Source of the DNA: Chamaecrista fasciculata
Lineage: Eukaryota; Streptophyta; Magnoliopsida; Fabales; Fabaceae
Direction of reading: 5' to 3'
Assembly: GCA_003254925.1 (NCBI GenBank)
Contig: QANZ01046144.1
Span: 69,549-133,548, forward strand
DNA length: 64,000 nt
Shown: positions 26,097-37,459 of the stretch, one piece after another
Layout of the letters: each line of letters begins with the position of its first letter
Numbering within the stretch: the first letter of the stretch is position 1
The notes under the pieces: generated by a model
Told to the model about the DNA's origin: nothing
Seen by the model: only the letters and a program-made list of their open reading frames with translations
The model's database searches: none
Made by a program: the position numbers and the translations under genes

Positions 26097-26623
26097 TAGA
26101 GCTGTCAAAGTGAGCCTTGCTCGGTGGGCTGACTCGTTTAGCCCACCAAATTTGGCGAGCTGGGTTGAGAAAATCTGGCTCGCCAAAAATTTTAGCTCGA
26201 GTGGGTTGGCTCACTTAGCTCGCGGCTCGCGGTGGGCTAGCTCGAGTGAGTTGGTGAGTTAGTGAGCCAACCTATCTTATTTTTTTTAAAAAAATTATAT
26301 ATACATATAATTAAAATTAAAACCCTAAAGTCTAGACTTTTATTGATATTTTATTATTTGTGAGTTTTTATTGATATTTTATTATTTGTGAGTTTTATTA
26401 TTTGTGAGTTTTTATTGATATTTTTAATTTAAAAAACTGAAAAAAAAAATCAAAAAACAAAAAAAAAATTGAAAGTTGGTGGGTTAGGTGAGCCAACCCG
26501 GCTCACTAACCTGGTGAGCCAAGTTGGCAAAACCTGGCTCGCCTGGGGTTTCTGGCTCGCGTGAGCCGTGGCTCGCGGCGAGTCAGCTCGCGTGAGCCGG
26601 GTTGGCTCACTTTGACAGCTCTA
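26097..26623. mobile_element. hAT-type MITE with intact target duplication
   Basis: 527 bases with terminal inverted repeats TAGAGCTGTCAAAGTGAGCC / GGCTCACTTTGACAGCTCTA and an exact 8-base target duplication ATCTCAAC (26089-26096 and 26624-26631), diagnostic of hAT elements. Sub-terminal arms repeat gagccaac/gttggctc words around an AT-rich non-coding core. A related, longer copy ends at 63318. Confidence 0.93.
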
Positions 26624-26712
26624 ATCTCAACATACGAAGTGAGGCCTTATAGTAAATTGGATGAAGGATCTTATCACCAATAACCATGCCTCTTTAATTT
26701 TCCTTCTCTTAA

Positions 26713-26962
26713 TGCAGATGTTGCAGAAAAAAGTGGTGTAGACCTATTGGAGCATCTCTATCATCACAGGAACAGCAAGCACTTTAGGAAGGCAACAGTC
26801 TCTCCGGAGCATATAAACAACTTAGTGGGTCATATGGTTGCTCAATTTGAAACCAGAAGATGTAACATGAATGCCATCACAAGAAGAACCTCAAGCAAAA
26901 AGGATCTCTTTCATGGATTTGATGAATGTATACAAGATTCAGATTTATCTTTTTTGTCTTAA
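26713..26962 (+). other. Possible terminal exon or gene fragment of unknown function
   Basis: A pyrimidine tract with an AG (ttctcttaatgcag) precedes an open frame that reads ADVAEKSGVDLLEHLYHHRN and ends DSDLSFLS with TAA at 26960-26962, followed by AT-rich DNA with polyadenylation-like motifs. The codon usage looks genic and the protein is polar. Upstream at about 26025-26090 and after 26632 is another short coding-like stretch (GGESQKANMLVKGYLVQYAS), interrupted by the hAT MITE and followed by a GTGAGG donor-like site; the two phases do not join cleanly. I do not recognise the protein. It could be a decayed gene whose exon was split by the MITE. Confidence 0.35.
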
Positions 26963-27686
26963 TTGTGTTATTCAGGATTTTCTTTTATTTTCCTATACTG
27001 TTGTATTATAATCTGAGAAGCGTAAGACTATATTTTCATTGTTAGATTTATGTCTTACTTATTACTCTTAATCTATAATCTTGTGTTTATGATGAATGAA
27101 AATATCATTTTTCTGGCAAAAAAAATATAATAATAATAGGGTTTGTTTGGTCTCTTTCAGCCCCCAACTATACCATTTAGGAATAAGATGCTCATCAGCT
27201 TATAATAGTGTTTTCTTTTCCATTAAAAATAAACCTCACTCTGTTTATTTGTCGAACCATATTAACCTGAAATGCGTAAAGAAATAGATACGAATGTAAA
27301 TACAGTAATATATTATAATCTTTATAAATATTATTTATTATTTATTATAGATAATTTGATTATCTCTACTTAGAAAAATAAACTAGCATATCCACAAATT
27401 TTAAAGAATCAGCAAAATCGTATCCACGAGATCATGACTACCCGTTGGATTGTTTTTATAAATCTAATAAATGTAAAAGATATTTTCGAATTTGTTAATT
27501 ACTTGATCACTCCTCCAAATCTTCCATACCATTAGATGCTTTCATGAATTTTTTTTTTGGTGTACATAAATAAAGTTTAGGTGAAGATGATTTCATGAAT
27601 TTGATAATTATATATCAACAATTTGATTCTCAATATATCACAAATATTAAATATCTTATTAGATTATCTCATTATATGATCATACC

Positions 27687-27856
27687 TAGGGGTGTTCACG
27701 GGCTGGGTTGGGTGGCGGGTTGGTTCGGGCTCACTAATTTATTTGGCGGATTGGGTTGGGTTGGGCTAAAGAAAATAATTGAGTCAACCCAAACCAACCC
27801 AAACCAAACAGTGGCGGGTTGGTTTGGGTTGGGTTGGCGGGTTAGCCCATACTAAT
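27687..27856. mobile_element. Fragment of a gggttggg-rich hAT-like element
   Basis: Starts aggggtgttcacgggctggg and is dense in gggttgg/ccaaccc words, typical of a dispersed plant hAT-like family (a relative lies at 50272-50885). Its right part runs into the assembly gap. Confidence 0.5.
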
Positions 27857-27915
27857 TTTTTTATTTTTTATATATTTATTTTATAAAAAATTTGGTCCCT
27901 CTTAAATTTTTTTTT

Positions 27916-28148
27916 NNNNNNNNNNNNNNNNNNNNNNNNNNNNNNNNNNNNNNNNNNNNNNNNNNNNNNNNNNNNNNNNNNNNNNNNNNNNNNNNNNNNN
28001 NNNNNNNNNNNNNNNNNNNNNNNNNNNNNNNNNNNNNNNNNNNNNNNNNNNNNNNNNNNNNNNNNNNNNNNNNNNNNNNNNNNNNNNNNNNNNNNNNNNN
28101 NNNNNNNNNNNNNNNNNNNNNNNNNNNNNNNNNNNNNNNNNNNNNNNN
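27916..28148. other. Assembly gap (233 N)
   Basis: Run of N. It interrupts a GC-rich tandem array inside the MITE whose right end is at 28511. Open frames through it are not real. Confidence 1.
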
Positions 28149-28511
28149 CCGCCGCCGTCCACGGTGGTCGTCGCCGCAGTTCACGGTGGTCGACGCCGCC
28201 TTCCACGGTGGTCGTCGCCGCCGTCCACGGTGGTCAGCGCCGCCGTCCGCCGTTGCCGCCGCTGATCACCATTTTGGGGAGGAGATGTGATGGGAGTGAG
28301 AGGGGCAAATTAGGAATTCTACTATAATTCCCTAGGTAGACTTGGATTACATCAGAAATGTGAAGTAAAGAAAAATGGCCTATGTAATGTAAAACCCTTT
28401 ACATTGTAATCCACTTTACATAGCTCAAATTACCATACCAAACACATGAAAATCTTGAAATCCGTGCCCTTTTACATTGTAAAAGTCATTTCCTGCATAC
28501 CAAACGGAGCC
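28149..28511 (-). mobile_element. TA-targeting MITE with GC-rich core, copy 1 (partial)
   Basis: Reverse-orientation relative of 37460-37850. The right end taccaaacggagcc abuts TA (28512-28513) inside IBR3-like intron DNA whose parent reads catctaagatag, so the insertion site is TA. The core (28149-28265) is a tandem array of about 24 bases built on gccgtccacggtggtcgtc. The left end is lost in the N gap. Confidence 0.7.
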
Positions 28512-28761
28512 TAAGATAGAGAACAATGTTGAATAGACAACTCCAGATTTTAAATCAATGGCCGCACGGTTTTTTTTTTCTTAAAAAAAAATGCAAAAGA
28601 GAGGACATTTTGATAAGGGAAAAATCTTTGGAGAAATAAATTAATAGGGTTCATGGTAAAGCCTTTAACTTTAGAGGACTAAATTTAGAGAAAAATATTC
28701 TATTAGAGACTATATTAATTTAATCATAAATTAATTACCGAAAACTAAAGAGCATAGTTGA

Positions 28762-29434
28762 TGATATATACCCTTTTGCCCCCAGGGTCCCCCCTCCCAC
28801 TTCCCTCGAACCTTTTGGAGGGACTAGTGATATACACCCTTCTGCCCCCAGGGTCCTCTCCCACTCAGACCCGACGCCAAGAGCAGACTGGCAGGGTCCC
28901 CTCCCACGTTCCTCGGACCTTTTGGAGGGACTAGTGATATACACCCTTCTGCCCCCAGGGTCCCCTCCCACTCAGACCTGTCGCCAGGAGCAGACTGGCA
29001 GGGTCCCCTCCCACCTCTTAGCTGTCACGGGCCCACCATACAGGTCTTCTCAGATCTTCTTGGACACAATCCCCCAGACCTGGGGATGCTGGCCTGACTT
29101 TACAGGCACAGGTCAACATCAACCACCTACCACACTGTACTTTCTCCTTCTACATATACACACTCATACACCTTAAACAAGGTAAGTAATGAATCTTTCC
29201 AGAATTCTTACTCCCATCTCTCTAACTTGAACTTCGGAGTGGGTTCACAGGGGCCTCCCCCTGTGCAATCCTTCTTGCAGGTATCAAGTTCTTCACGGGG
29301 GATGGATCCGGATCGCAGGGAGCCCCCTGCGCCTCCTCTATCGGCAGGATCCGACGACCAACGACTACCGGAAACTGCCCTTCAATTGTGAACTCCAAGG
29401 TTAGATCTTCCCTGATCCAGCTTTGTAGTTTTCA
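28762..29434 (+). repeat. 5' LTR of the LARD-like element
   Basis: 673 bases. The start TGATATATACCC is followed by two further starts of the same kind at 28828 and 28935, each preceded by ccttttggagggactag, the same tract found in front of the 3' LTR. Later it contains a leader-like stretch with gtaagt and a ttcttgcag pair. Confidence 0.93.
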
Positions 29435-29456
29435 CTGGCGCCGTCTGTGGGGAACC
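29435..29456 (+). other. Primer-binding site (tRNA-Asp-like)
   Basis: Immediately after the LTR end: c then tggcgccgtctgtgggga. The first nine bases, TGGCGCCGT, match the complement of the plant tRNA-Asp 3' end and the last four (GGGA) fit again. Minus-strand primer site. Confidence 0.75.
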
Positions 29457-29934
29457 TACTATTCCCCTGGCTCACTCGCTGATGCTGAGAGCTAAAGCAA
29501 AAACACCTCACTCTGAAACTGGCTCGTTGAGATCTGAAGGGTGAAGCAACCCATTCTCGTGAGTTATTCCCTTGGTTCGTCAGGATCTGATGAACTCTGT
29601 CCCTGAGGCTTGAGGAAGGAAGTGGTCGACTCCCCTGACCAGATCTGAGCGAACACTCTGCCTCCGAAGTTGTCTCCCACCGCGAGCCTCTTCGTCGAGC
29701 TATCATCTCCGCCAAACCAGACCTGCACAAGCTTTTTGTTTTCGAAGTTGTCTCTCCTCACGTGAGGGCAAATGGTGGTTTCCAAATAAGTCACCCGCTA
29801 AACTCTCACCTGGGCATCTCATAAAGACCATTTCGGTCCATTTTCCACATATGTCAACCTCATGTGCGTTTGTTTGCCTGTTGTGTAATGAGTGAACGTC
29901 GTTATACATGTGCATTTTTATGACATAGGATACA

Positions 29935-30440
29935 CTCCCCTCTTCGGACACTATCCGGGTCGGTAGGTACCTCCCTCGGAGACCCTCCAGGATTGGCGGA
30001 CACCTCTTCGGACACCCTCCAGGACCGGCACTACGCCTCCTCGGACACTCTCCGGATTGGTGGACCCTCCTCGGACACTCTCCAGGGTTGGTAAATACCT
30101 TCCCGGATACCCTCCAGGAGTGGCGGATATCCCGCACCCGGCTTCTCGCCCCGAGTTGCTGTTCTATGATTTGTCAATCATCTTCTTCAAACTTTATTCG
30201 CATTTACATATGCATTTATGTGACGTCGGATTCCCGCCCCCTCCTCGGACACTCTCCAGGGTTGGTGGAAACCCCCCTCGGACACCCTCCAGGATTGGCG
30301 GACACCTCTTCGGACACTCTCCAGGACCGGCACCACGCCTCCTCGGACACTCTCCGGATTGGTGGCCCCTCCTCGGACACTCTCCAGGGTTGGTGGATAC
30401 CTTCTCGGATACCCTCCAGGAATGGCGGGCACCCCGCATC
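29935..30440 (+). repeat. Repeated block of 'cctcggacactctccagg' units inside the LARD
   Basis: Two copies of a roughly 200-base block (about 29936-30150 and 30230-30450), each made of short units such as ctcctcggacactctccagg followed by attggtgga. Related units continue to about 30730. Open frames in several frames arise from the units and are not genes. Confidence 0.8.
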
Positions 30441-31099
30441 CGTCTATGCACTCCGAGTTGCTGCTTTGTGATTTTTCAATCATCCAAGTCACACTTCAAA
30501 CATCACATATGTGATAATTTTGACTGCAAAAATGCTATGTCAAACCCACCAGGGGATTGGATAGTGCTTTTCCATTTTGCAGGACTTCGAGGAATACGAC
30601 TCCCTCCTCAGATACCCTCCAGGGTTGCAGGACACCGCCTCGGATCATCGCCAGGATGGCACTACCCCTCCTCGAACACTCTCCGGCGTCGGTGGATACC
30701 TCCTTGGATACCCTCCAAGAGTGGGGACTAAACAGTGTACTCCAGAACGACAAGGAAGACTGTCTAATTGTACACACATGGTTACAATACTGTAACGTAT
30801 TTTAATACAGCATACATGCTCTTATTAATGTAATAAGTTGTCATTTCGGGCTTACTAAACACAGCTTCTGTAGTGTTGTTTCCAGCACCTCAGCTACGTT
30901 CATCTAATCACAATCTTAACCCCTCCATGAGGGTGGCAAACCTAGCCTCTCCAGGAGAGCAATAGGGCAACCACTGCCCAATGGCCGATTCCCTCCAGTC
31001 GGAGGATGGCGGATTCCCTCCACTCGGAGGACGACTTATTCCCTCTGTTCAGAGGATGACGAAAAGTGTACTCACTTCCCCCTACTACAAACTCCATAC

Positions 31100-31610
31100 A
31101 AGCATCCGCTTATTTATGAAGGCAAGCATCCGCTTGTTTACAAAGTCAAGCATCCGCTTGTTTAGGAAGTCAAGCATCCGCTTGTCTATACAAGCAGAAG
31201 TGTATTCACGCTTCTCTGCCATACGAGCATCCGCTTGTCTATACAAGCAGAAGTGTATTCACGCTTCTCCGCCATACGAGCATCCGCTTGTCTATACAAG
31301 CAGAAGTGTATTCACGCTTCTCTGCCATACGAGCATCCGCTCGCCTACGCTGGCAGAAGTGTATTCACGCTTCTCCGCCATACGAGCATCCGCTTGTCTA
31401 CGCCAGCAAAAGTGTATTCACGCTTCTCCGCCATACGAGCATCTGCTCGCCTACGCCGGCAGAAGTGTATTCACGCTTCTCCGCCATACGAGCATCCGCT
31501 TGTCCATACCGGCAGAAGTGTATTCACGCTTCTTCGCCGTACGAGCATCCGCTCGCCTACGCTGGCAGAAGTGTATTCACGCTTCTTCGCCGTACGAGCA
31601 TCCGCTCCAT
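31100..31610 (+). repeat. Two nested tandem arrays (24-bp then 53-bp units) inside the LARD
   Basis: Three 24-base units (aagcatccgcttgtttacaa...) start at 31100, 31124 and 31148. From 31174 they expand into about eight 53-base units whose starts lie at 31174, 31227, 31280, 31333, 31386, 31439, 31492 and 31545, with a partial unit at 31598. Each contains gcatccgcttgtctatac and gcagaagtgtattcacgctt. The longer unit appears to have grown out of the shorter one, since both begin with the same agcatccgctt. Confidence 0.92.
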
Positions 31611-32034
31611 TAAACAGGCTGGGATCAGCACCTCCCCATGCCTTAACAAGGGCCACAGCGCCCCGCGGGTCAGGAGTTACCCGCCGGCTAGCCAACGTTG
31701 CCGGAAACCCAAGAGGAAAACGAAAGCAACACAACACAAGTCCTATGCAGAGGACACTGAGCTCACGTACAACTTCTGGCTAAGTCCACACCCTTCCTAA
31801 GGGGGACAACGCCGCCAAACATTCCCTCCACCAGGAGGATAAAGATCTTAGCCTCCCTGAAGGCGCCAACCCTCAGGAGGCAGATACGTCAAGTTCCGGC
31901 AAGGCCCTCACCCTCTGCCAGGGAAACGAGACTCCCAGCCTACAAGAGCGAGAAAAATCAAATTTTGGCTAAGCCCAAAAAGCAAATCAAAACCCCAGAT
32001 TTTGGCCAAGCCCAAAAAACTCGGAAGATTGCCG

Positions 32035-32170
32035 GATACCCTCCTCCCGGAGGATTGTCGGATCCCCTCCACCCGGAGGATTGCCGGATGCCCTCCACTC
32101 GGAGGATGGCAGGATACCCTCCACCCGGAGGATTGCCGGATACCCCCACCCGGAGGATTGCCGGATACTC
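32035..32170 (+). repeat. Short tandem array 'ggaggattgccggata'
   Basis: Five or six units of about 26 bases (ccctccacccggaggattg) just before the 3' LTR. Each unit contains its own small palindrome (ccctcc... ggagga). Confidence 0.75.
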
Positions 32171-32280
32171 CCTGCAACAAAGTGTATTCACACTTCCGAT
32201 TGTGTTCCTCGAACAACGGGGACACCCCCCTCGGATGCCGACGACGGGGACACTTCCCCCGGACCTTTTGGAGGGACTAG

Positions 32281-32953
32281 TGATATATACCCTTTTGCCC
32301 CCAGGGTCCCCCCTCCCACTTCCCTCGAACCTTTTGGAGGGACTAGTGATATACACCCTTCTGCCCCCAGGGTCCTCTCCCACTCAGACCCGACGCCAAG
32401 AGCAGACTGGCAGGGTCCCCTCCCACGTTCCTCGGACCTTTTGGAGGGACTAGTGATATACACCCTTCTGCCCCCAGGGTCCCCTCCCACTCAGACCTGT
32501 CGCCAGGAGCAGACTGGCAGGGTCCCCTCCCACCTCTTAGCTGTCACGGGCCCACCATACAGGTCTTCTCAGATCTTCTTGGACACAATCCCCCAGACCT
32601 GGGGATGCTGGCCTGACTTTACAGGCACAGGTCAACATCAACCACCTACCACACTGTACTTTCTCCTTCTACATATACACACTCATACACCTTAAACAAG
32701 GTAAGTAATGAATCTCTCCAGAATTCTTACTCCCATCTCTCTAACTTGAACTTCGGAGTGGGTTCACAGGGGCCTCCCCCTGTGCAATCCTTCTTGCAGG
32801 TATCAAGTTCTTCACGGGGGATGGATCCGGATCGCAGGGAGCCCCCTGCGCCTCCTCTATCGGCAGGATCCGACGACCAACGACTACCGGAAACTGCCCT
32901 TCAATTGTGAACTCCAAGGTTAGATCTTCCCTGATCCAGCTTTGTAGTTTTCA
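32281..32953 (+). repeat. 3' LTR of the LARD-like element
   Basis: Partner of 28762-29434; one difference seen. Ends ...gtagttttca followed by the target duplication gttga and then IBR3 pseudogene sequence. Confidence 0.95.
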
Positions 32954-33602
32954 GTTGATATGCATACACCATCCACAAGTTCCATACGTCTTCCTTCTTT
33001 TCCAACTCCTTTAATTTCTCCTCTTTAGGATGAACAGTCCAATGTGATACAGACTGGGCAAGTTTATAAAATTCTTTTTCCTTCGGATATATATGTCCCT
33101 CCATGAACTTGAGTAACCTGCTCCTTAGTTTCAAAACCTTTTTTTACTAGAAACAAACTTCCCCCTCATCAGAAATGTTTTACATATCATGCTCATTCAA
33201 AAGTCTTTTGAGTGTAGTGCATTTCCATATGATTTTAAAGAGTAAAAGAACTTTAGCATTCTTATATGTAATACTCTTGTCAAATTATTAGTATCCCAGC
33301 ACAAAATTATATCATTTGTAAGATCCCATAAAAGTCAAATGGTCTACGAGGACGTTGAGGAAACACATATTTTTGCTCAATAAATTTTCAAGCAGCATCA
33401 ATAAAACCATTTTCTAGGTCCTCTGCATGACGAGCACTTTCACCCCTTGAAGCATTGCCCTAGAATGATTAGAAAGAAGCCATCAAACTTTAAATCTTAA
33501 ATTCCCATAGAGAAGTGGATATAATTATTGTAAGTGGTTTGATCCTCCTTTATCAAGTAATGAGATTATTCAAATGTGGTCAATATGTTGTTGAGAAAAT
33601 AT

Positions 33603-33712
33603 TGAATATTGAAATTTGCTTGTATTAGTGTGCTTTTATGTTGTTGGTCACTAATATTGAAATTTGCTTGTATTAGTGTGCTTTTGTGTATTGGTCACTA
33701 ATATTGCTCTTT
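33603..33712. repeat. Two-copy tandem repeat of about 55 bases
   Basis: attgaaatttgcttgtattag with gtgtgctttt and tggtcactaat occurs twice back to back. No gene. Confidence 0.7.
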
Positions 33713-33833
33713 ATCGTGTAGAGTGTAGACCAAGAAATAAGGCTTTGAGCCTTTGAAAATTTTCTAAATATGAACTTGGTTTTTTTTTTGGTCAGGTATT
33801 GGTTTACTTTTCTATGTATTGAGATTTGAGAAG

Positions 33834-34040
33834 TTTTTTTTTTTTTATGGTAGAGGAACTAGGCACAAAAGCCCAAACAACAACAAAACCAACAAAAGCA
33901 ACCTAACAATAATAACCACGAGGCACTAAAGCCCCACAAACATCATCAAATAACAAAAGCTTCAAAAAAATCCGGAGGCTCATTCCAGCCAGCCAGCATA
34001 GCCCAATCCACAATCTTGTCGGCACAGTGATTCCCATGCT
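33834..34040 (-). mobile_element. 3' end of a LINE (RNase H tail)
   Basis: Read on the minus strand, an open stretch gives NHCADKIVDWAMLAGW then NEPPDFFEAFVI and a stop, the typical C terminus of the RNase H domain of plant LINEs. A T-run at 33834-33847 (poly-A tail on the minus strand) closes it. It is 5'-truncated to about 200 bases. Confidence 0.7.
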
Positions 34041-35435
34041 TTATTTCTTATGTATTAGGAATTTTATGTTTTATTTCCTTCTGTATCTTATTTCCTATGT
34101 ATTAAGAAGTTTATTATGTCTATGCGTGTAAGTTGAATTATTTTGTAGTGAATTATTATGCAGTGTAATTTCTTATGGAGATTTTCCCTGTCATAAAATC
34201 AACTATGGTTGATAACACTTTATATATCAAAAGAAAGAGAGATAAAAATCAATAAAAAAAAAAAAGAGATAGAAGGATTGAAGAGTTTAGAAGATAGAGG
34301 CCCTGTACGCAGAGAATATCAGTAACAGATGAAACCAACAACTTAACTGATCACATAACTAATCTGTAACTAACCACATGATTAACAGTAGTCTAAAAAA
34401 GAACTTTTGAGTTTAATATCTTGTTACCAAAACTTATTGTCACCCATCCTTTTATTAATTATAAAATACACATATACAGACATTTAAGCAAAAGTTTTTC
34501 CATAGATATATTCGACGTCATATATATAGTGCGTGGACCATAAATTCTACCCAAAACTCCACCTAAAACTATCTCTCATAGTATACATCTATACATACGA
34601 TAGTATATGCCATGAAAACTGAAATCAAAGTTCTATTAGAAAAAAGAATTTATCAGGCCCAAAAGCAAATTTTTAATTTAAGTGACAAGAGAATCCCATT
34701 GCACATGTAAATTGGATCCTGTAAAATTGATTTCTTTATAAATTTTTTGTATTTGGATAACTTTTAATCATCTGATTTTGTACTTACTTAAAATCTGCCA
34801 CGTGGAGGTCTCATCTTTTGAAATGCACCGTTTCATCAAATGATATGAAACAGTGGGTTTTGTGATTGCTTAGCCTTGCCGTTCTAATGACATACAATTC
34901 TAGAGAGATTTGAAATATAGAGGATCCCGGTAGCATGCATGTGGGGTGTGTTCATCTTTTTGCCTTCACGTACGGTACTTAGCTAGTCTCAACTCTAGTT
35001 ATTTTTTGAACTCGGTTCCATCTAATTAAGTAATAAGTTTGATTTATAAAAATTGCACAATTGAAAAAAAAAGAAGCATATAATTAAGACCTTGTAATTA
35101 ACTTGATAAACTTCAATATAATTAGTATTACGTACGTAGTTAAATTTCTAATATGTGAAGCCATTATGCTTCCTTATCAACCTCAAGCATGCATGCAGCA
35201 TCTGGAATTCTCATAGAAGTTGTGTATGTTAATCATTATTGTTACGTGTAACATGAGGGAACGGAGGCGATATTTAATCATTAAATTAAGAAGATGATGG
35301 ATCAATCTAGTAATTAACATCTTTATCGATCAGAAATATAAGGGTATCATACTATCATATAATTGAATTTGAATGGAATTCCATATCTATTATCGGATAA
35401 AAAATCTCAAGCGTTGAAAGGTTTCCGGTTTTCTT

Positions 35436-36935
35436 TTTTTTTTTTTTGATAATAACGTGGAAACTTAGATTACTGGAATAAAGTTAGGATACAAGAACAA
35501 AGTAGGGACATAACACCCACTAAAGACAACAAAAGCAAAACATAAGAAGGACATAAAAACTAATACAAGAAGGATTGAAAAGCAGGCCAAGGAATGAAAG
35601 AAAGGAAGAAGAGTTCAAGAGAGATCAAGGACACTCTTCTTCTTCTTCTTTTTACTCCTACAAAAAGAAATGGCCAGACAATCTTGCAGAAAGATAAGAC
35701 TCAAAAAAGGAGGCAAGGAGATGTAGGTAGTGTGCTGCAACTGTTTCCTTCTGCCATGATTTGCCAAAAAGTCAGCACATGAGTTCGCCTCTCTAAGTGT
35801 GTGTCTCATGCACCAACTGTCAAAGGAACAAAACAAGTTTTTACAGTTAAAGATTATAGCATAAAAAGGGTGTTGCTTAGTTATTTTGTCAGATAAGATA
35901 CAATTAATTGCAGCAGTACAATCAGATTCAAAAATGATCTTTTTAATATTGAGTGAGGCAGCCAGCTCAATCCCTCTAAAGATGGCCCAAAGTTCAGCCT
36001 TGAGTGAGTGTCCATAACCAATAAATTCAGAGAAACCTGCAACAAAATTTCCATTCTCATCCCTTAAGATACCTCCAGCACTAATATGGTTCAACTTAGC
36101 AGAACCATCAGTGTTCATCTTGTAGAAATTTTTATCTGGTTTCTCCCAAAAGATAGGTTTATATGGTGGTGAAGAATTTTTATCAGACATAGAAAGGTTA
36201 ATGCCCAAGCTAGTGAATTCCACTGCACAGAAAATTGCATTTTTTCTAATAGAAATTGCAGAAAAGGGAAGCTTTTGAAAAATCAGTTTGTTTCTAGATA
36301 GCCAAATATTCTTTAAAATATAGATAAAAATCGTTCCCCAGTAAGTAGAGTACAGGTTTGTTAAGTTTTTGCAGTTAAGTTCAATCCAAGAATAAAGAGG
36401 GATTGTGTAAAAGGAAGGTGGAAGTTCAAAACTATTCTATATGTCTCTAACTCTGATACATTTCCTGAGAATATGATCCATATCTTCAGGATAAAGAGAA
36501 CATATAGGACATAGAGGAGAATTAATAATATTCAGATTATGGAGCTTTTGAGAAGTAAGAAGGCCATTATTCATGATGAACCATATAAAGTTTTTCTCTC
36601 TAGGGTGGCAAATAAGTTTCCAAAGCCAATTAAGATTTGTTAAAGCATTATAAACAGGGAGAGTGGAAGAGAGTGTTTTGTAGGCTGACTTAATAGAGAA
36701 AATGCCATTTGGTGATGGCCCCCAAATGGGAATATCATCTAGATTATTGTTTAAGATATACAGAGTAGCAGTGATTTCATTTAAAATGTCATTTGGAAGA
36801 TTAAAGGAGATCAAGTCAGATCTATGTCTATTAGAGCTAAGAAAGTCATGAACAGAGATAAATAAAACATGAAGGGGGAGAGGGCCTTGAATTCTGTTAC
36901 AGAGAGCACCATTACTCGCCGACCATGCTAATATC
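35436..36935 (-). mobile_element. 5'-truncated LINE in the FT-a upstream region
   Basis: Minus-strand element with its poly-A tail as the T-run at about 35437-35449. Two coding remnants remain. 36437-36814 encodes a zf-RVT-like domain (SIKSAYKTLSS, then PLCPICSLYPEDMDHIL). 35615-36223 encodes an RVT_3 RNase H domain (MNTDGSAKL with catalytic Asp, GGILRDENG, AELWAI, ESDC, HTLREANSCADFLANHG). The two are in different frames, with stops between (about 36223-36437). Reverse transcriptase and endonuclease are missing. The second copy of the duplicated region (near 51490-51520) lacks this insertion. Confidence 0.88.
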
Positions 36936-37459
36936 TAGTTCTCCATGGGGTCCCACATTTTTTAAAATTCTTTTCTTATCTATCTATCACTTTCCTCCAC
37001 CTTCTCTACTTTCCCATCTTTATACTTAAGAGAGACTTTCCACTTTCGAACTTTATTAAAAAAAACAGCTCAACTTTTTTAAAAAAATTTATTAATACAA
37101 CTAATAACACAAGAAATGCTAGATTACCTTAGGTTGATATCAATAATTTAGGGGATCTACTGGTTATATGTTTAAATGTCTGGACTGATCTGGAGAGCCC
37201 ATATATACAAGAATATAAAACAAGTTTAGACAACTACATGAGAGGTCATCATAGAGTTTATAAGATATGCATTATACATATATAATCTCAACAAGATTAT
37301 TTACATAGTGTTAATTAATTGGAGATTAATTTTTCTACCAATTGTGATAAGAATAAGGAATTCGAAGATATTTAGTGTCCCAAATGCATTCACCTTGCCA
37401 AATCAAAGGCACTTAATGGAATAAAAGATGTTTTATCTTCCACCGAACGGAAAAACCTA

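Larger units (their letters stand above)
28762..32953 (+). mobile_element. Young non-coding LTR retrotransposon (LARD-like), complete
   Basis: 4192 bases. The LTRs at 28762-29434 and 32281-32953 are 673 bases each; comparing them line by line I find one difference (t at 29197, c in the other). The target duplication GTTGA is exact (28757-28761 and 32954-32958). The LTRs start TG and end CA. Directly after the 5' LTR is ctggcgccgtctgtgggga, a primer-binding site resembling the 3' end of tRNA-Asp, as in many Gypsy elements. A purine-rich tract (ttttggagggactag) precedes the 3' LTR. The 2.85-kb interior has no gag or pol, only repeat arrays. It must be mobilised by an autonomous partner. It inserted into the IBR3 pseudogene very recently. 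Confidence 0.95.
28512..33512 (-). pseudogene. Partial IBR3 pseudogene (intron 8 to intron 10) split by an LTR retrotransposon
   Basis: 28512-28761 matches IBR3 intron 10 (about 21967-22220), and 32954-33512 continues through exon 10, intron 9, exon 9 and part of intron 8 (about 22226-22770). The two parts are separated only by the 28762-32953 retroelement. The exon 10 copy still reads [20 protein letters not shown] and VHPKEEKLKELEKK on the minus strand, but the exon 10 donor GT is lost and the exon 9 junction region has a deletion near 33342-33352. No other IBR3 exons are present. It is a truncated duplicate without catalytic domains and cannot make the enzyme. Confidence 0.9.

Noticed and set aside
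27868..28290. ORFs crossing the N run
   Set aside because: They exist only because N was treated as open sequence.
31100..31610. Regular repeat array that could suggest CRISPR
   Set aside because: Units are contiguous without unique spacers and lie in a plant LTR element.
30981..31800. Three long overlapping plus-strand ORFs
   Set aside because: They are the same 53-base tandem repeat read in three frames; no start context, no domain, and they lie inside a non-coding retroelement.
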